DNA of 64,000 nucleotides from Cranoglanis bouderius (lineage: Eukaryota; Chordata; Actinopteri; Siluriformes; Cranoglanididae), in NCBI GenBank assembly GCA_023630585.1, contig CM042543.1, positions 14,609,760 through 14,673,759 on the forward strand, read 5' to 3'. The position numbers were made by a program, and so were the translations under genes. The notes under the pieces were generated by a model. The model had not been told where the DNA came from and did not search any database. It saw only the letters and a list, made by a program, of their open reading frames with translations. This document shows positions 62,862 to 64,000 of this stretch, one piece after another (position 1 is the first letter of the stretch; the number at the start of each line of letters is the position of its first letter).

Positions 62862-64000
62862 TAGCATTTATTACAATTTGCTTTTCAGTCTTACACTGAT
62901 TCACCAGATATTAGAGAGTGCTCTATTACTGGCCAATTTCTTTGTCTGTGACATTAAGTCTGTTTCAGTCTGCCAGGCTGATATCTGTGTGGAACACAAG
63001 AGGTTAGAAATTCAGAATAGCTTGCTAGGTTTGCTTTCCAGCAGTGTGAATATTTTTGAATAGTCAAGCTGATTCATTCAGGCTGCGGTTTGCAAATCAT
63101 GTTACATAAACTACTTTGCCTGAATGCTGCATAAGGTCTAATTTTGGAGTGGCTCTAATTCTAGTTCTAATTCTTTGTTGTTCATAAATATTGACACATG
63201 CGTTGTCAGATAACCTGAGTGTCTAATTTCACACAAAAATACACATTACACACAAAATACACAAGTTAACTACAGTACAAAGAAGAATAAATTCAGTTAG
63301 TGAATATCCAGTTTGGAGAATTTGGATATTTGGGGCTAGAAAGATATCGTTTTAAATGAAAATAATTGTTTTGTGTCCTTTAATTACAAAGTTTACTTTT
63401 TTGGTCTGTGCAGTAGGACAGAACTTGAAAGTAATTCTTTATAAGTGCACCACTTGAAACAACTTGTATTATAAGAAAAGCAATATACGATTATGATGAA
63501 GATAGACCTGCAGTGTATGCATGGCCTAAATCAAAGTGTAATTAAAAAGTGTTTTAGAAGAACTACTAGACTGTCATGTAAGTTTGGTTGTTTAGTATTT
63601 CAATCTGTTTATTTAGGAAAGGTTTGTTCTTTCTTGAATGTTTATGTACAACTGAACAAAAATTTATTAATATTGCGATCTCTGTTCAGTATTCAGTACA
63701 GTTCGTTCGTGTACAATGTGTTTCAAGTGTTGAATATGCACCTTTTACACTTGGACAACCATTGCATAAAACAGAGTGTCACTATTCACCTTATACACCC
63801 TTATGACCGATGACTATAGATGTTCAACAGCATGACCTCAGGCATGCTTTGAATCTACAGACGGGAAGGGAGAAGAAAGGCTAATTTGAATGAATTATGA
63901 GGATGAATAAATGAGGTCTTGGTCAACACTCTCACTCTGAACCTTAAATAACAATGAACTTTGAATAGCATAGAATGTGTTTATCACAATCAGTGTTGAC
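62862..64000. other. adpgk-like intron 4, right part
   Basis: AT-rich, with open frames of 60-106 residues but none with glucokinase or other recognisable motifs. The next exon must lie beyond the window. Confidence 0.45.

Overview
This is vertebrate nuclear DNA, almost certainly from a teleost fish. Genes are split by GT-AG introns, the non-coding DNA is AT-rich and full of (CA)n and (TA)n microsatellites, and many decayed Tc1/mariner elements of several families are present. The Tc1 families and the short repeat at 26.8 kb are of types common in catfishes and other otophysans. The order is a guess; teleost is secure.

Four protein-coding genes are supported by splice-consistent exons that resemble known vertebrate proteins. 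(1) fzd3, minus strand: only the first coding exon (567-767) is present, and the rest lies left of the window. (2) krtcap3, minus strand: all six coding exons lie between 6481 and 9879 and give a 228-residue four-pass membrane protein. (3) ctbp2, minus strand, 19132-44133 plus a probable 5' UTR exon near 52.5-52.85 kb. It has two alternative first coding exons. A 58-bp exon at 44076-44133 makes the ordinary CtBP2 corepressor (441 aa). A 2.18-kb exon at 38266-40441 makes the synaptic-ribbon protein RIBEYE (1147 aa). Both end in the same phase and join the same eight downstream exons. (4) An ADP-dependent glucokinase-like gene, plus strand: exons 1-4 (57011-61245), running off the right edge.

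Layout: 0-4.3 kb, fzd3 5' end with a Tc1 copy. 4.3-10 kb, krtcap3 with a Tc1 element in its last intron. 10.36-11.7 kb, a G-poor minisatellite open in several frames on both strands. 12.3-18 kb, a pile of three Tc1-like elements and one hAT-like remnant. 18-52.9 kb, ctbp2/ribeye, whose introns hold more Tc1 copies, including one with a nested element and one chimera of two families. 53-57 kb, an intergenic stretch with two Tc1-like fossils and microsatellites. 57-64 kb, the glucokinase-like gene with a 1.6-kb Tc1 element just 13 bp past the exon 4 donor.

The four genes are not an operon or a known pathway; they are ordinary neighbours. The most interesting biology is the ctbp2/ribeye two-in-one gene: a SAM-like module within the RIBEYE A domain, a compact candidate internal promoter with CRX-type sites, and a divergent CtBP2 C-terminal exon. 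Second is the record of transposon nesting and recombination. I found no CRISPR, tRNA, rRNA or prokaryote-type system. Identifications rest on remembered protein families and hand-read splice sites, with no database search.
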